A DNA stretch of 22,758 nt from SYFY01 sp031385325 (GCA_031385325.1 JANNBJ010000085.1:1-22758); one strand, 5' to 3'; shown: positions 8,055-16,299, numbered from the stretch's first letter. Notes: generated by a model from the letters alone, not told the origin. Program-made: numbers and translations.

Positions 8055-8761
8055 AACCGGAAACTTCGGAGCTGCGTTTTTTCCTGACACCGGAGCATCC
8101 ATGCAGCTACCTGCATGATCGCCAGGCGAAGACCCTCTTTCTCGACCCCAGAGAGACGATCTCGTCGAGCATGTACGCCCGGCTCACCCAACTCGGTTTT
8201 CGCCGCAGCGGCGGACACCTGTATCGCCCACAGTGCGCAGGATGTACCGCCTGCATCCCAACCCGACTTAAAGTCGAAGCGTTTGCGCCTAATCGCTCGC
8301 AACGACGAACGATCCGGCGCAACCTGGATTTGCGCTTCGAAATCACAACCGCCGCATTTTCGGGCGCCGCTTTCACTCTTTACGAACGCTATATCGCCAA
8401 CAGACACGATGACGGCGATATGTTCCCAGCCAGCGAGGATCAGTTCCGTTCATTCTTGCTGAGCCCATGGGCCAGCACCTACTTCCTCTGCGGTTATCTC
8501 GGCACAGCGCTGGTGGCTGTCGGCGTGTTTGATCGTCTCGACAACGGAATATCTGCTGTTTATACGTTTTATGATCCCAGACTGGACATTCGCAGCCTGG
8601 GAACGCAGATGATCCTGGAGGAGATCAACCTGACGCAGGAATTGAACCTGCCTTACCTTTACCTGGGTTACTGGATCAAGGATTCAGAAAAGATGCGGTA
8701 CAAAACCAACTACCGGCCCGTGCAGCTGCTTGTGAACGGCCAATGGGTTGATTTGCGTTAG
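8051..8761 (+). CDS. bpt: Aspartate/glutamate leucyltransferase Bpt
   Basis: A 236-residue cytosolic transferase that attaches Leu from Leu-tRNA to proteins with N-terminal Asp or Glu (the family is also called ate). It has the cysteine pattern seen in ATE-type enzymes: Cys18 in 'HPCSYL' and Cys62/Cys65/Cys68 in CAGCTACIP, followed by 'TRLKVEAFAPNRSQRR'. The C-terminal GNAT-like half carries 'SAVYTFYDP', 'SLGTQMILEEI', 'LPYLYLGYWI' and 'MRYKTNYRPVQLLVNGQWV', all typical of Bpt. Its ATG overlaps the aat stop, and infA follows after 52 bases. Aat supplies Lys/Arg and Bpt supplies Asp/Glu substrates to the same ClpS/ClpA machinery encoded just downstream. Confidence 0.96.
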   Translation: MKPETSELRFFLTPEHPCSYLHDRQAKTLFLDPRETISSSMYARLTQLGFRRSGGHLYRPQCAGCTACIPTRLKVEAFAPNRSQRRTIRRNLDLRFEITTAAFSGAAFTLYERYIANRHDDGDMFPASEDQFRSFLLSPWASTYFLCGYLGTALVAVGVFDRLDNGISAVYTFYDPRLDIRSLGTQMILEEINLTQELNLPYLYLGYWIKDSEKMRYKTNYRPVQLLVNGQWVDLR

Positions 8762-8772
8762 TACTCCCGCAT

Positions 8773-8802
8773 GGGGCAGAATTCGCCGTCATTTTTTGCC
8801 CC
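8773..8802 (+). other. Small hairpin in the infA leader
   Basis: GGGGCA (8773-8778) and TGCCCC (8797-8802) form a 6-bp stem, the second arm preceded by a T6 run. It ends just before the infA ribosome binding site (AGGAG at 8806-8810). It may shape the infA leader; weak evidence. Confidence 0.3.
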
Positions 8803-8813
8803 TTCAGGAGTGT

Positions 8814-9029
8814 ATGGCGAAAGAAGAACAGATCGAAATGGATGGTACCGTGGTGGACACGCTGCCCAACACAATGTTCAGGGTGCAGCTCGATAACGGC
8901 CACATCGTCACCGCCCATATCTCCGGCAAGATGCGGAAGAACTACATCCGCATTTTAACCGGTGACAAGGTCAAGGTTGAACTCACGCCCTACGATCTGA
9001 CCAAAGGACGAATCACATTCCGTAAGTAG
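8814..9029 (+). CDS. infA: Translation initiation factor IF-1
   Basis: A 71-residue OB-fold protein that binds the A site of the 30S subunit during initiation. The start 'MAKEEQIEMDGTVVDTLPN', the middle 'NGHIVTAHISGKMRKNYIRI' and the end 'VELTPYDLTKGRITFR' are canonical; family length is about 72. I chose the ATG at 8814 because of this N-terminus and because AGGAG sits at 8806-8810. A longer in-frame reading from 8748 overlaps bpt and has no support. It follows bpt on the same strand and converges on clpA 47 bases later; the aat-bpt-infA-clpA order is typical of Pseudomonas-like genomes. Confidence 0.98.
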   Translation: MAKEEQIEMDGTVVDTLPNTMFRVQLDNGHIVTAHISGKMRKNYIRILTGDKVKVELTPYDLTKGRITFRK

Positions 9030-9049
9030 ACGTCTTTCCGCACCGCTCG

Positions 9050-9063
9050 ACCTCGGCTGAGGT
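9050..9063. terminator. Weak hairpin between convergent infA and clpA
   Basis: ACCTC-GGCT-GAGGT, a 5-bp stem with a 4-base loop, lies in the 47-base gap between the two convergent stop codons. There is no T-run. Position suggests a shared transcription end, but the stem is short. Confidence 0.25.
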
Positions 9064-9076
9064 TCCCCGACCCGAA

Positions 9077-11344
9077 TCAGTGGACCACAGCCTCTTCGAT
9101 CTCAATCGCCAGCTCGCCGTCATTGGTCGTCACATGAACGGTGCCGCCGTGCTTGGCCAACTTGCCAAACAACACCTCTTCAGCAAGCTCCTTCTTGATC
9201 TTTTCCTGAATGATGCGCTGCATGGGTCTCGCACCCATTTTTTCGTCATAGCCTTCTCGGGCCAGCCACTCACGCGCTTCGTCATCAACTTCTAGCATGA
9301 CCTTCTTCTCGTCGAGCTGCGCCTGCAGTTCAGTGAGGAACTTGTCCACCACCGTGAGGATCGTGGCCCGCGACAGAGAACCGAACATGACGATCGCATC
9401 AAGCCGGTTGCGAAACTCTGGTGAGAACATTTTCTTGATCGCTTCCATGCCATCGGAGCGGTGATCCTGTTCGGTAAAACCGATAGACGCCCGACTCATG
9501 TCCTGGGCACCGGCGTTGGTGGTCATGATCAACACGACATTGCGGAAATCGGCCTTGCGACCGTTGTTGTCCGTGAGCGCACCATGGTCCATGACCTGCA
9601 GCAGCAGGTTGAACACATCCGGATGGGCCTTCTCGACCTCGTCCAGCAACACCACGCTATGCGGATGCTTGGTGACGGCTTCGGTCAACAAACCGCCCTG
9701 GTCGAACCCTACGTAGCCTGGAGGTGCTCCAATCAGCCGGGAGACGGTATGTCGCTCCATGTATTCAGACATGTCGTAGCGCAGCAACTCGACGCCCATG
9801 ATCTTGGCCAACTGGCGACAGACCTCGGTCTTGCCGACGCCAGTCGGGCCAGCGAACAGGAACGAACCGATCGGCTTTTCACCAGCTTTCAAGCCGGCGC
9901 GCGAAAGTTTGATCGCCGCTGACATCTGATCGATGGCATTGTCCTGGCCGAAGACCACCATCTTCAGCTTCTTGTCCAGATCACGCAGTGCTTCCTTGTC
10001 AGAGGACGACACCTGCGCGGATGGGATACGCGCAATTTTCGCGACCACCAGTTCAACATCACCTGGTCCGATCGTCTTTTTGCGCTTGCTTGGTGGCAAC
10101 AGCTTTTGTGCCGCTCCGGCTTCGTCTATGACGTCGATCGCCTTGTCAGGCATGAATCGATCATTGATGTACTTGGCTGCCAGTTCGGCGGCGACACGCA
10201 GTGCCTTGTCGGTGTAACGCAGGTCGTAATGATCTTCGAACCGACTCTTCAGCCCCTTGAGGATCTGGTACGTCTCATCCACCGTAGGTTCGACCACATC
10301 GATCTTCTGGAATCGGCGGGACAACGCGCGATCCTTGTCGAAAATGCCGCGATATTCCTGATAAGTGGTCGAGCCCATGCATTTGATCTCGCCTGACGCG
10401 AGCATCGGCTTGAGCAGATTCGAGGCGTCCATGACACCACCTGACGCAGCGCCGGCACCGATGATGGTGTGGATTTCATCAATGAAGAGGATGGCGCCTT
10501 TGTCCTTCTTCAACTCGGCCAACAGCATCTTGAAACGCTTTTCGAAATCACCTCGATACTTGGTACCAGCAAGCAGCGCACCAAGATCGAGCGAATAAAC
10601 CGTGCATTCCGCAACAACATCGGGCACCTGACCGTCGACAATACGTTTGGCCAGACCTTCGGCAATCGCGGTTTTACCGACACCGGATTCACCCACCAGC
10701 AACGGGTTATTCTTGCGCCGACGGCACAACACCTGGATCACCCGCTCAAGTTCGACTTCGCGCCCGACCAACGGATCAATCGAGCCTTTCCGTGCCTGCT
10801 CATTAAGATTCGAAGCAAAAGCGATCAGCGCACTTTGCTGGCCGCCTTCGGCCGCCAGCGCTTCTTCTTCCTGCTCGTTCGCGCCCTCACGATTCACACT
10901 TTCGCCCGTGACCTTGGGAATGCCGTGCGCGATGTAGTTCACGACATCGATACGTGCGATGTTCTGGGCCTTGAGGAAATACACCGCCTGACTTTCCTGT
11001 TCGCTGAAAATCGCGACCAGCACGTTTGCGCCAGTGACTTCCTTGCGCCCGGATGACTGGACATGGAACACCGCCCGCTGCAGTACACGCTGAAAACCGA
11101 GCGTTGGCGTGGTATCGCGATCGGTGTCACCGGCTGGTATCAGCGGTGTGGTGGACTCGATGAATTCCTTGAGATCAGTGCGTAATTTGTCGATATCACA
11201 ACCAACCTTCTGCAGCACATCAACTGCGGTGGTGTTATCGAGGAGTGCCAGCAGAAGATGCTCCACGGTCATGAATTCGTGCCGTTTGCTCTTCGCCTCA
11301 CGGAACGCGTGATTAATCGTGACTTCCAGATCTTTGCTCAACAT
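9077..11344 (-). CDS. clpA: ATP-dependent Clp protease ATP-binding subunit ClpA
   Basis: A 755-residue double-AAA+ unfoldase that feeds substrates to ClpP. The N-domain begins 'MLSKDLEVTINHAFREAK' and contains 'RHEFMTVEHLLLALL', the ClpS-binding region. AAA-1 has Walker A GESGVGKTAIAEGLA and Walker B AILFIDEIHTI. AAA-2 has GPTGVGKTEVCRQLA and SVVLLDEVEKAHPDV. The ClpP-docking loop tripeptide IGF is in 'SRASIGFTEQDH'. I set the start at 11344 because the family N-terminus begins there and AGAGGAA lies 7 bases upstream; the in-frame reading from 11389 adds 15 Arg/Gln-rich residues without support. clpS lies upstream on the same strand after 192 bases. ClpP is not in the window. Confidence 0.98.
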   Translation of the reverse strand: MLSKDLEVTINHAFREAKSKRHEFMTVEHLLLALLDNTTAVDVLQKVGCDIDKLRTDLKEFIESTTPLIPAGDTDRDTTPTLGFQRVLQRAVFHVQSSGRKEVTGANVLVAIFSEQESQAVYFLKAQNIARIDVVNYIAHGIPKVTGESVNREGANEQEEEALAAEGGQQSALIAFASNLNEQARKGSIDPLVGREVELERVIQVLCRRRKNNPLLVGESGVGKTAIAEGLAKRIVDGQVPDVVAECTVYSLDLGALLAGTKYRGDFEKRFKMLLAELKKDKGAILFIDEIHTIIGAGAASGGVMDASNLLKPMLASGEIKCMGSTTYQEYRGIFDKDRALSRRFQKIDVVEPTVDETYQILKGLKSRFEDHYDLRYTDKALRVAAELAAKYINDRFMPDKAIDVIDEAGAAQKLLPPSKRKKTIGPGDVELVVAKIARIPSAQVSSSDKEALRDLDKKLKMVVFGQDNAIDQMSAAIKLSRAGLKAGEKPIGSFLFAGPTGVGKTEVCRQLAKIMGVELLRYDMSEYMERHTVSRLIGAPPGYVGFDQGGLLTEAVTKHPHSVVLLDEVEKAHPDVFNLLLQVMDHGALTDNNGRKADFRNVVLIMTTNAGAQDMSRASIGFTEQDHRSDGMEAIKKMFSPEFRNRLDAIVMFGSLSRATILTVVDKFLTELQAQLDEKKVMLEVDDEAREWLAREGYDEKMGARPMQRIIQEKIKKELAEEVLFGKLAKHGGTVHVTTNDGELAIEIEEAVVH

Positions 11345-11370
11345 CGCAAGTTCCTCTTGTACGTTCCGTT

Positions 11371-11407
11371 GCCGCCTTCGGGCGGCCAAAACACCGGTAT
11401 CTACCGG
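11371..11407. promoter_or_regulatory. Paired hairpins in the clpS-clpA intergenic region
   Basis: GCCGCC-TTCG-GGCGGC (11371-11386) is a perfect 6-bp GC stem with a 4-base loop. CCGGTA-TC-TACCGG (11394-11407) is a second 6-bp inverted repeat 7 bases away. Both sit in the leader of clpA, 27-63 bases before its ATG. No T-run follows in the clpA direction, so they look like mRNA structure or a processing/stabilising element rather than a strong terminator. Confidence 0.45.
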
Positions 11408-11536
11408 GCCACTGCCTAATCTTAGATCAAGCGCACTACTTTCGGTTCATTCAGTGTACTGCGCGTACTGTACCAGCAATTGAGCGCAGCACTTTTTGTG
11501 CCGTTGTTCGCAGATGAAGGACGTTGCATGGGGGCA

Positions 11537-11914
11537 CTAGTCCGTTATCTCAATAGTGCACTTGAGCGGATGATGACTTTCCTGGGCGTAGATATTCACC
11601 TGATCACACTTGGTCTCGGCGATATCACGCGGAAAAGTGCCCACCACTGCTGCGCCTTCAGTGTGGACGACAAGCATCAAACGGGTGGCCTTCTCAACGT
11701 CATAGGCAAAGAATTTCTGGATGACATGGACCACAAACTCCATTGGCGTGTAGTCATCGTTCAGCAAAATGACCTTGAACATCGGTGGTCGCGCCAGCTT
11801 CGGCTTGGATGCCGCTGTGGCAACGCCGCTACCAGTATCAATGCCTGACGGGTCGTCTTCGTCTGCACAGACGATGACGGGTAATGACCTTTGAGTTGTG
11901 ATCTCGGAAAACAA
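11537..11914 (-). CDS. clpS: ClpA adaptor protein ClpS
   Basis: ClpS recognises proteins with N-terminal Leu, Phe, Tyr or Trp and delivers them to ClpA. The folded domain carries the binding-pocket phrase 'VILLNDDYTPMEFVV', then 'LMLVVHTEGAAVVGTF' with the pocket His, and 'AETKCDQVN'. No ATG is available in frame before the folded core. I chose the TTG at 11914 because AAGGAGG lies 5 bases upstream; the product is 125 residues. Another TTG at 11965 would give 142 residues but has no good ribosome site. Either start leaves an N-terminal extension longer than in E. coli (about 44 residues before 'MFKVILLND'), rich in Asp, Ser and Gly. An out-of-frame ATG directly abuts the AAGGAGG. Confidence 0.9.
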   Translation of the reverse strand: MFSEITTQRSLPVIVCADEDDPSGIDTGSGVATAASKPKLARPPMFKVILLNDDYTPMEFVVHVIQKFFAYDVEKATRLMLVVHTEGAAVVGTFPRDIAETKCDQVNIYAQESHHPLKCTIEITD

Positions 11915-11993
11915 TCCATCCTCCTTTTCAGAACCAAGTCTATGCGCAGCGTCAGCGTTGTCCAATCAGCAGACACGCAGAATTGCTTCACCC

Positions 11994-12023
11994 TTACTAC
12001 CAACTTGACTTTGCGCCTGTAAA
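11994..12023 (-). promoter_or_regulatory. Possible clpS promoter
   Basis: On the minus strand TTTACA (12023-12018, 5/6 match) is followed after 18 bases by TAGTAA (11999-11994, weak). Transcription would start upstream of both candidate TTG starts of clpS. It overlaps the TTGACT (12005-12010) that could serve cspD on the other strand. Prediction by eye. Confidence 0.25.
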
Positions 12024-12033
12024 GGATGAATAG
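12005..12033 (+). promoter_or_regulatory. Possible cspD promoter
   Basis: TTGACT (12005-12010, 5/6) is followed after 17 bases by GAATAG (12028-12033), a poor -10. It lies 37 bases before the GTG of cspD in the clpS/cspD divergent region. Only the -35 is convincing. Confidence 0.25.
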
Positions 12034-12069
12034 TCAGAGCCTCCTGGGGGGGCAGATTCGAGGGCCGAA

Positions 12070-12360
12070 GTGGCGATTGGCAAAGTAAAGTGGTTCAACA
12101 ACGCCAAGGGCTATGGTTTTGTTGTTGCAGACGAAATGACGGACGACCTGTTCGCGCATTTTTCTTCCATCGTTATGGATGGATATAAAACGCTCAAAGC
12201 CGGACAGGATGTCGAGTTCGATATCACCGATGGTCCAAAAGGCAAACATGCCATCAACATCCGTCCGACTGAAGCAGGTGTTCACGTCAACCTGCCGGAG
12301 ATCGACCATGTTGATAACGGGTTGGCCGAAGAAGATCAGGTGCGACGGCAACAACGCTGA
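12070..12360 (+). CDS. cspD: Cold-shock-like protein CspD
   Basis: A 96-residue single-stranded nucleic-acid-binding protein with a cold-shock OB fold. RNP1 is KGYGFV (residues 13-18), in 'VKWFNNAKGYGFV', and RNP2 is LFAHF (27-31). 'MDGYKTLKAGQDVEFD' and 'GPKGKHAINI' complete the domain by about residue 67. The remaining acidic and basic tail of about 28 residues is typical of longer Pseudomonas-type CspD and not of major cold-shock proteins. The start is GTG at 12070, with GAGG upstream; the family N-terminus 'MAIGKVKWF' supports it. It is divergent from clpS, the same arrangement as in E. coli and Pseudomonas, where CspD is a stationary-phase replication inhibitor. I assign CspD by sequence plus this context. 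Confidence 0.92.
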   Translation: MAIGKVKWFNNAKGYGFVVADEMTDDLFAHFSSIVMDGYKTLKAGQDVEFDITDGPKGKHAINIRPTEAGVHVNLPEIDHVDNGLAEEDQVRRQQR

Positions 12361-12383
12361 AAGAGCTCTTGGTCAGAGGGTGA

Positions 12384-12403
12384 TCCCGTTATTTTGAACG
12401 GGG
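12384..12403 (+). terminator. Hairpin just after cspD
   Basis: CCCGTT (12385-12390) and AACGGG (12397-12402) form a 6-bp stem with a 6-base loop; a T-G wobble extends it by one pair. It begins 24 bases after the cspD stop. No T-run follows, so termination is possible but unproven. Confidence 0.35.
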
Positions 12404-12449
12404 CCAAACTTCTGCATGCAGTAAATCGACGACGTCGTTTCATGCCGTT

Positions 12450-12482
12450 TCATGTCAATGCACAGGCTTGTCATTGGCATGA
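12450..12482 (+). repeat. 11-bp inverted repeat between cspD and icd
   Basis: TCATGTCAATG (12450-12460) pairs with CATTGGCATGA (12472-12482), with one U-G wobble that is allowed only in the plus-strand RNA. The loop has 11 bases. This asymmetry suggests it acts in transcripts from the cspD side. Confidence 0.4.
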
Positions 12483-12528
12483 CTGTCGCACCACCAGATC
12501 ATTCAAATCTCCTTGTCGATGCGGAAGT

Positions 12529-12560
12529 TCTGAACAAGTCGCCGAAACAACTTGTTCAGA
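12529..12560. terminator. Perfect 11-bp inverted repeat at the icd 3' end
   Basis: TCTGAACAAGT (12529-12539) and ACTTGTTCAGA (12550-12560) are perfectly complementary with a 10-base loop. It lies 19 bases past the icd stop. Lack of a T-run on either strand makes it a stabilising or bidirectional-end hairpin rather than a classic terminator, but position strongly suggests a role at the icd transcript end. Confidence 0.5.
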
Positions 12561-12579
12561 GGACTATGCATGCTCGGCC

Positions 12580-13836
<1,257 letters not shown>

Positions 13837-13928
13837 GAGTTCTCCGTTCGGTATGGAATTCAGTGTCGGATCGGATGCGGGGCCAACGCCGTGTCCAGAG
13901 CAGCACGCACAGATCAGTGTTCGTCGGG

Positions 13929-13934
13929 ATTATA
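13929..13934 (-). promoter_or_regulatory. Perfect TATAAT -10 element for icd
   Basis: The minus strand carries a perfect TATAAT, 92 bases before the icd ATG, in the gap between moaE and icd. The -35 region at 17 bases (CGCCTG) is poor. It implies that icd is transcribed separately from moaCDE with a leader of about 85 bases. Confidence 0.45.
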
Positions 13935-14013
13935 GACGCGTGAGTGAACCGCAGGCGAGAAACGATGGCCAAAAAAATGCGATGCGTTCGAACAAGATTC
14001 CTGTGCGGAACAA

Positions 14014-14475
14014 TCAGGACGACCAGCCCTTGCGGCGCTCTACATCGCCCGGCGTCGACTCGATCCAGTGCACACCACTGTCCCGCTCTTCGCGCTTCCA
14101 GAACACGGCATCAGTTTTCAGGTAATCCATCAAAAATTCGCAGGCTGCAAACGCAGCCGGACGATGAGTAGAAGCAACCTGCACGAGCACAATCTGATCC
14201 CCGGCCAGCATCCGTCCAACACGATGCACAACCACCACATCGAGTATCGGCCAGCGTGTTCCCGCCTGTTGAACGATAGCCTCGATACTGGATTCAGTCA
14301 TGCCTGGATAGTGTTCAAGTTCAAGCACTTGCACCGGATCATTGGCATGACGATCACGAACCAGACCCACAAAGGTTGCGACTGCCCCAGCCGCCCCGCC
14401 AACACGCAGCCGCTGTGCCTGCCACTCGGCGCCAACATCAAAATCTTCAGCACAGACCCGGATCTCGATGTGCAT
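14014..14475 (-). CDS. moaE: Molybdopterin synthase catalytic subunit MoaE
   Basis: The large subunit of molybdopterin synthase (153 residues), which transfers two sulfurs from MoaD thiocarboxylate to cyclic pyranopterin monophosphate. Family phrases: 'GAVATFVGLVRD', 'LELEHYPGMTE', 'VVVVHRVGRMLAGDQIVLV', 'HRPAAFAACEFLMDYLKTDAVFWKRE' split over two helices, and 'VHWIES'. The Lys residues in 'LKTDAVFWKRE' are those expected in the active site. It starts 2 bases after the moaD stop, is the last gene of moaC-moaD-moaE, and lies upstream of icd. No moaA or moaB is in the window, so those steps must be encoded elsewhere. Confidence 0.96.
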   Translation of the reverse strand: MHIEIRVCAEDFDVGAEWQAQRLRVGGAAGAVATFVGLVRDRHANDPVQVLELEHYPGMTESSIEAIVQQAGTRWPILDVVVVHRVGRMLAGDQIVLVQVASTHRPAAFAACEFLMDYLKTDAVFWKREERDSGVHWIESTPGDVERRKGWSS

Positions 14476-14477
14476 GC

Positions 14478-14729
14478 CTATCCTCCGGTAACCGGTGGGA
14501 GGAAAGCGATTTCGTCACCGGCCATGAATGCCGTGTGTCCATCCCAAAGGCTCTGATTGCGGGCCAGTCGAGTGTTCTGTGCGAACAGCGAGTCCACCAC
14601 GGTGCCAGTGAGCTGCAACTCCAACGCGTTACGCAGCGCGGCGACTGAACCATCGGGCACATCTAGCATGATTTCCCTCATGCCGGTGACTTCACGTAGT
14701 CGAGCCAGAAAAAGCACTCTCAGCTGCAT
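14478..14729 (-). CDS. moaD: Molybdopterin synthase sulfur-carrier subunit MoaD
   Basis: An 83-residue ubiquitin-fold sulfur carrier. The C-terminus ends in Gly-Gly ('FLPPVTGG'), the tail that is adenylated and thiocarboxylated by MoeB and then inserts into MoaE. 'VLFLARLREVTG' near the N-terminus and 'MAGDEIAFLPPVTGG' at the end are typical. Its ATG shares one base with the moaC stop (TGATG), so it is translationally coupled. It is followed by moaE after 2 bases. Confidence 0.95.
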   Translation of the reverse strand: MQLRVLFLARLREVTGMREIMLDVPDGSVAALRNALELQLTGTVVDSLFAQNTRLARNQSLWDGHTAFMAGDEIAFLPPVTGG

Positions 14730-15205
14730 CAGGTAACGACTTCCCAGGTTCCCGACTTGCCACCGGACTTGTGCATGAGCCGGGTGTTTTCAATCACCAT
14801 GCCGCGGTCAATGGCCTTGCACATGTCATAGACCGTGAGGGCTGCGACGGTCGCGGCTGTCAGCGCCTCCATCTCCACGCCAGTCTTGCCCGTCAATCGA
14901 CACTCGGCCTGGATCACGAGCCGGTCAGGTGCTCGCACTTCGAAGTCGACAGAGACTTTCGACAACATCAGCGGATGACACAACGGGATCAATTCACTGC
15001 AGCGCTTTGCGGCCTGGATGCCGGCAATGCGCGCCGTCGCAAACACCTCCCCCTTGTGCAGACGATTCTCGACGATGGCGGTAAGGGTCGCGGGGGCCAT
15101 GCGAATTTCGCTAGCGGCAACGGCGCGACGTACCGTTTCATCCTTGCTGGAAACATCGACCATGTTGGCCTGGCCACGTTCATCGATGTGAGTCAGTTTG
15201 TTCAT
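14729..15205 (-). CDS. moaC: Cyclic pyranopterin monophosphate synthase MoaC
   Basis: A 158-residue hexameric enzyme that turns the MoaA product into cyclic pyranopterin monophosphate. Signature stretches are 'GQANMVDVS', 'LIPLCHPLMLSKV' with the conserved His, and 'KTGVEMEALTAATVAALTVYDMCKA' in two parts, with the Asp and Lys of 'YDMCKA' expected at the active site. It ends 'KSGGKSGTW'. Length is normal. There is no Shine-Dalgarno sequence before the ATG at 15205; instead a TACAAT lies 6 bases upstream, which would put transcription start on or next to the start codon. It is the first gene of moaCDE and is divergent from the LLM oxidoreductase. Confidence 0.97.
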   Translation of the reverse strand: MNKLTHIDERGQANMVDVSSKDETVRRAVAASEIRMAPATLTAIVENRLHKGEVFATARIAGIQAAKRCSELIPLCHPLMLSKVSVDFEVRAPDRLVIQAECRLTGKTGVEMEALTAATVAALTVYDMCKAIDRGMVIENTRLMHKSGGKSGTWEVVT

Positions 15206-15211
15206 ACCGGC

Positions 15212-15217
15212 ATTGTA
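15212..15217 (-). promoter_or_regulatory. Candidate -10 element directly before moaC
   Basis: TACAAT on the minus strand (5/6 match to TATAAT) ends 6 bases before the moaC ATG. The -35 region is weak (CCCGAA at 17 bases). If used, the moaC mRNA would be leaderless or nearly so. Confidence 0.35.
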
Positions 15218-15350
15218 GAGCAGGCGCAGCCAGATTCGGGAACAGGAGCGTGCGGGAAGTCAGGCGCGCGAAACCGTACACTCCCACCTGCTCGCCAAGC
15301 TGCATCGTTTTTTGCACCTTTTTGCAACCGATCTAGAGGAGACTCAGAAG

Positions 15351-16238
15351 ATGAAGTTCGGACTCAGCCTGTTCACCACCGACGACAGCGCACGACCGGA
15401 TGAGGCCGCCGCCGCAGTGGAACACCACGGCTTTGATTCATTCTGGGTGTCCGAGCACTCCCACATTCCGCTCGCCACCGACTTTCCTATGGGGGCGGAC
15501 ATACCGCGCGAATACAAGAGCATGCTTGATCCATTCATCTCGCTGACTGTGGCGGCTACCGCAACACAGCACATTCGCCTGGGGACTGCCATTTGCCTGA
15601 TCACACAACGTGACCCGGTCAATACCGCCAAATCCGTGGCGACCCTCGACCTCCTCAGCGGCGGCCGGGTCGAGCTTGGCATCGGAGCCGGCTGGAACGA
15701 AGCAGAACTCATCAGCCACCGCACCGACCCGGCCACCCGGTTTCGATTGATGCGTGAACGTGTCGAAGCCATGCAGGCGTTGTGGACTCAGGAGGTCGCG
15801 GAGTACCACGGGCGTCTGGTGCACCTCGAACGCTCCTGGCAATGGCCAAAACCAGTGCAAAAGCCACACCCTCCGGTCCTGGTGGCTGGCGGCGGACCCA
15901 ACGTCCTGAGGCGGGTGGTTGCGTACGGCAACGGCTGGATGCCATCGGTTGTACCGGTCGAGATACCGGCAATGCGCGGCCGGGTCACGCCGATCGCCGA
16001 TCTCGACGAACTGGTTCCTGCGCTGTTTCGACTGGCCGAGGCGGCCGGCAAAGCCAGACCCTCAATCGTGATCACCGGCATCGGTCTCGATAGTGATGTC
16101 TACAAACGCCTTTCGCGACTGGGTGTGGACCGCATGATCCTGCGCTTGCCGGCGCGGCCTATGCGGGAAGTACAAGCTGCAATTGTTGAACATGTCGCAG
16201 CAGTCAAAGCCGTCGGCGGATCACTGGGCGGCGTTTGA
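15351..16238 (+). CDS. LLM-class F420-dependent oxidoreductase (TIGR03619-like)
   Basis: A 295-residue TIM-barrel oxidoreductase of the luciferase-like monooxygenase superfamily. 'FDSFWVSEHSHIP', 'HIRLGTAICLITQRDPVNTAKSVATLDLLSGGRVELGIGAGW' (read in pieces) and 'RFRLMRERVEAMQALW' match the F420-dependent subfamily related to Rv2161c. Cofactor choice (F420 versus FMN) and substrate cannot be settled by eye. I set the start at 15351, where 'MKFGLSLF' begins the first barrel strand and AGGAG lies 10 bases upstream; an earlier in-frame ATG at 15312 would add 13 residues. It sits between moaC (divergent) and mnmA, where Pseudomonas has no such gene, and the window holds a second family member at 21352. 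Confidence 0.88.
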   Translation: MKFGLSLFTTDDSARPDEAAAAVEHHGFDSFWVSEHSHIPLATDFPMGADIPREYKSMLDPFISLTVAATATQHIRLGTAICLITQRDPVNTAKSVATLDLLSGGRVELGIGAGWNEAELISHRTDPATRFRLMRERVEAMQALWTQEVAEYHGRLVHLERSWQWPKPVQKPHPPVLVAGGGPNVLRRVVAYGNGWMPSVVPVEIPAMRGRVTPIADLDELVPALFRLAEAAGKARPSIVITGIGLDSDVYKRLSRLGVDRMILRLPARPMREVQAAIVEHVAAVKAVGGSLGGV

Positions 16239-16299
16239 CACGCTCGAACTGCCTGGAATTCCGATCAATGACCTGCAGGCAATATTCGCTTGGCACACG

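Noticed and set aside
13944..14171. Small plus-strand frame starting MNRRRETMAKKMRC
   Set aside because: It runs antisense into moaE, has an Arg-rich composition typical of shadow frames and no family similarity that I recognise.
16235..16263. TTGACA at the LLM stop codon as a -35 for mnmA
   Set aside because: No acceptable -10 lies 15-19 bases downstream (ATTCCG at 17); the hexamer is probably fortuitous.
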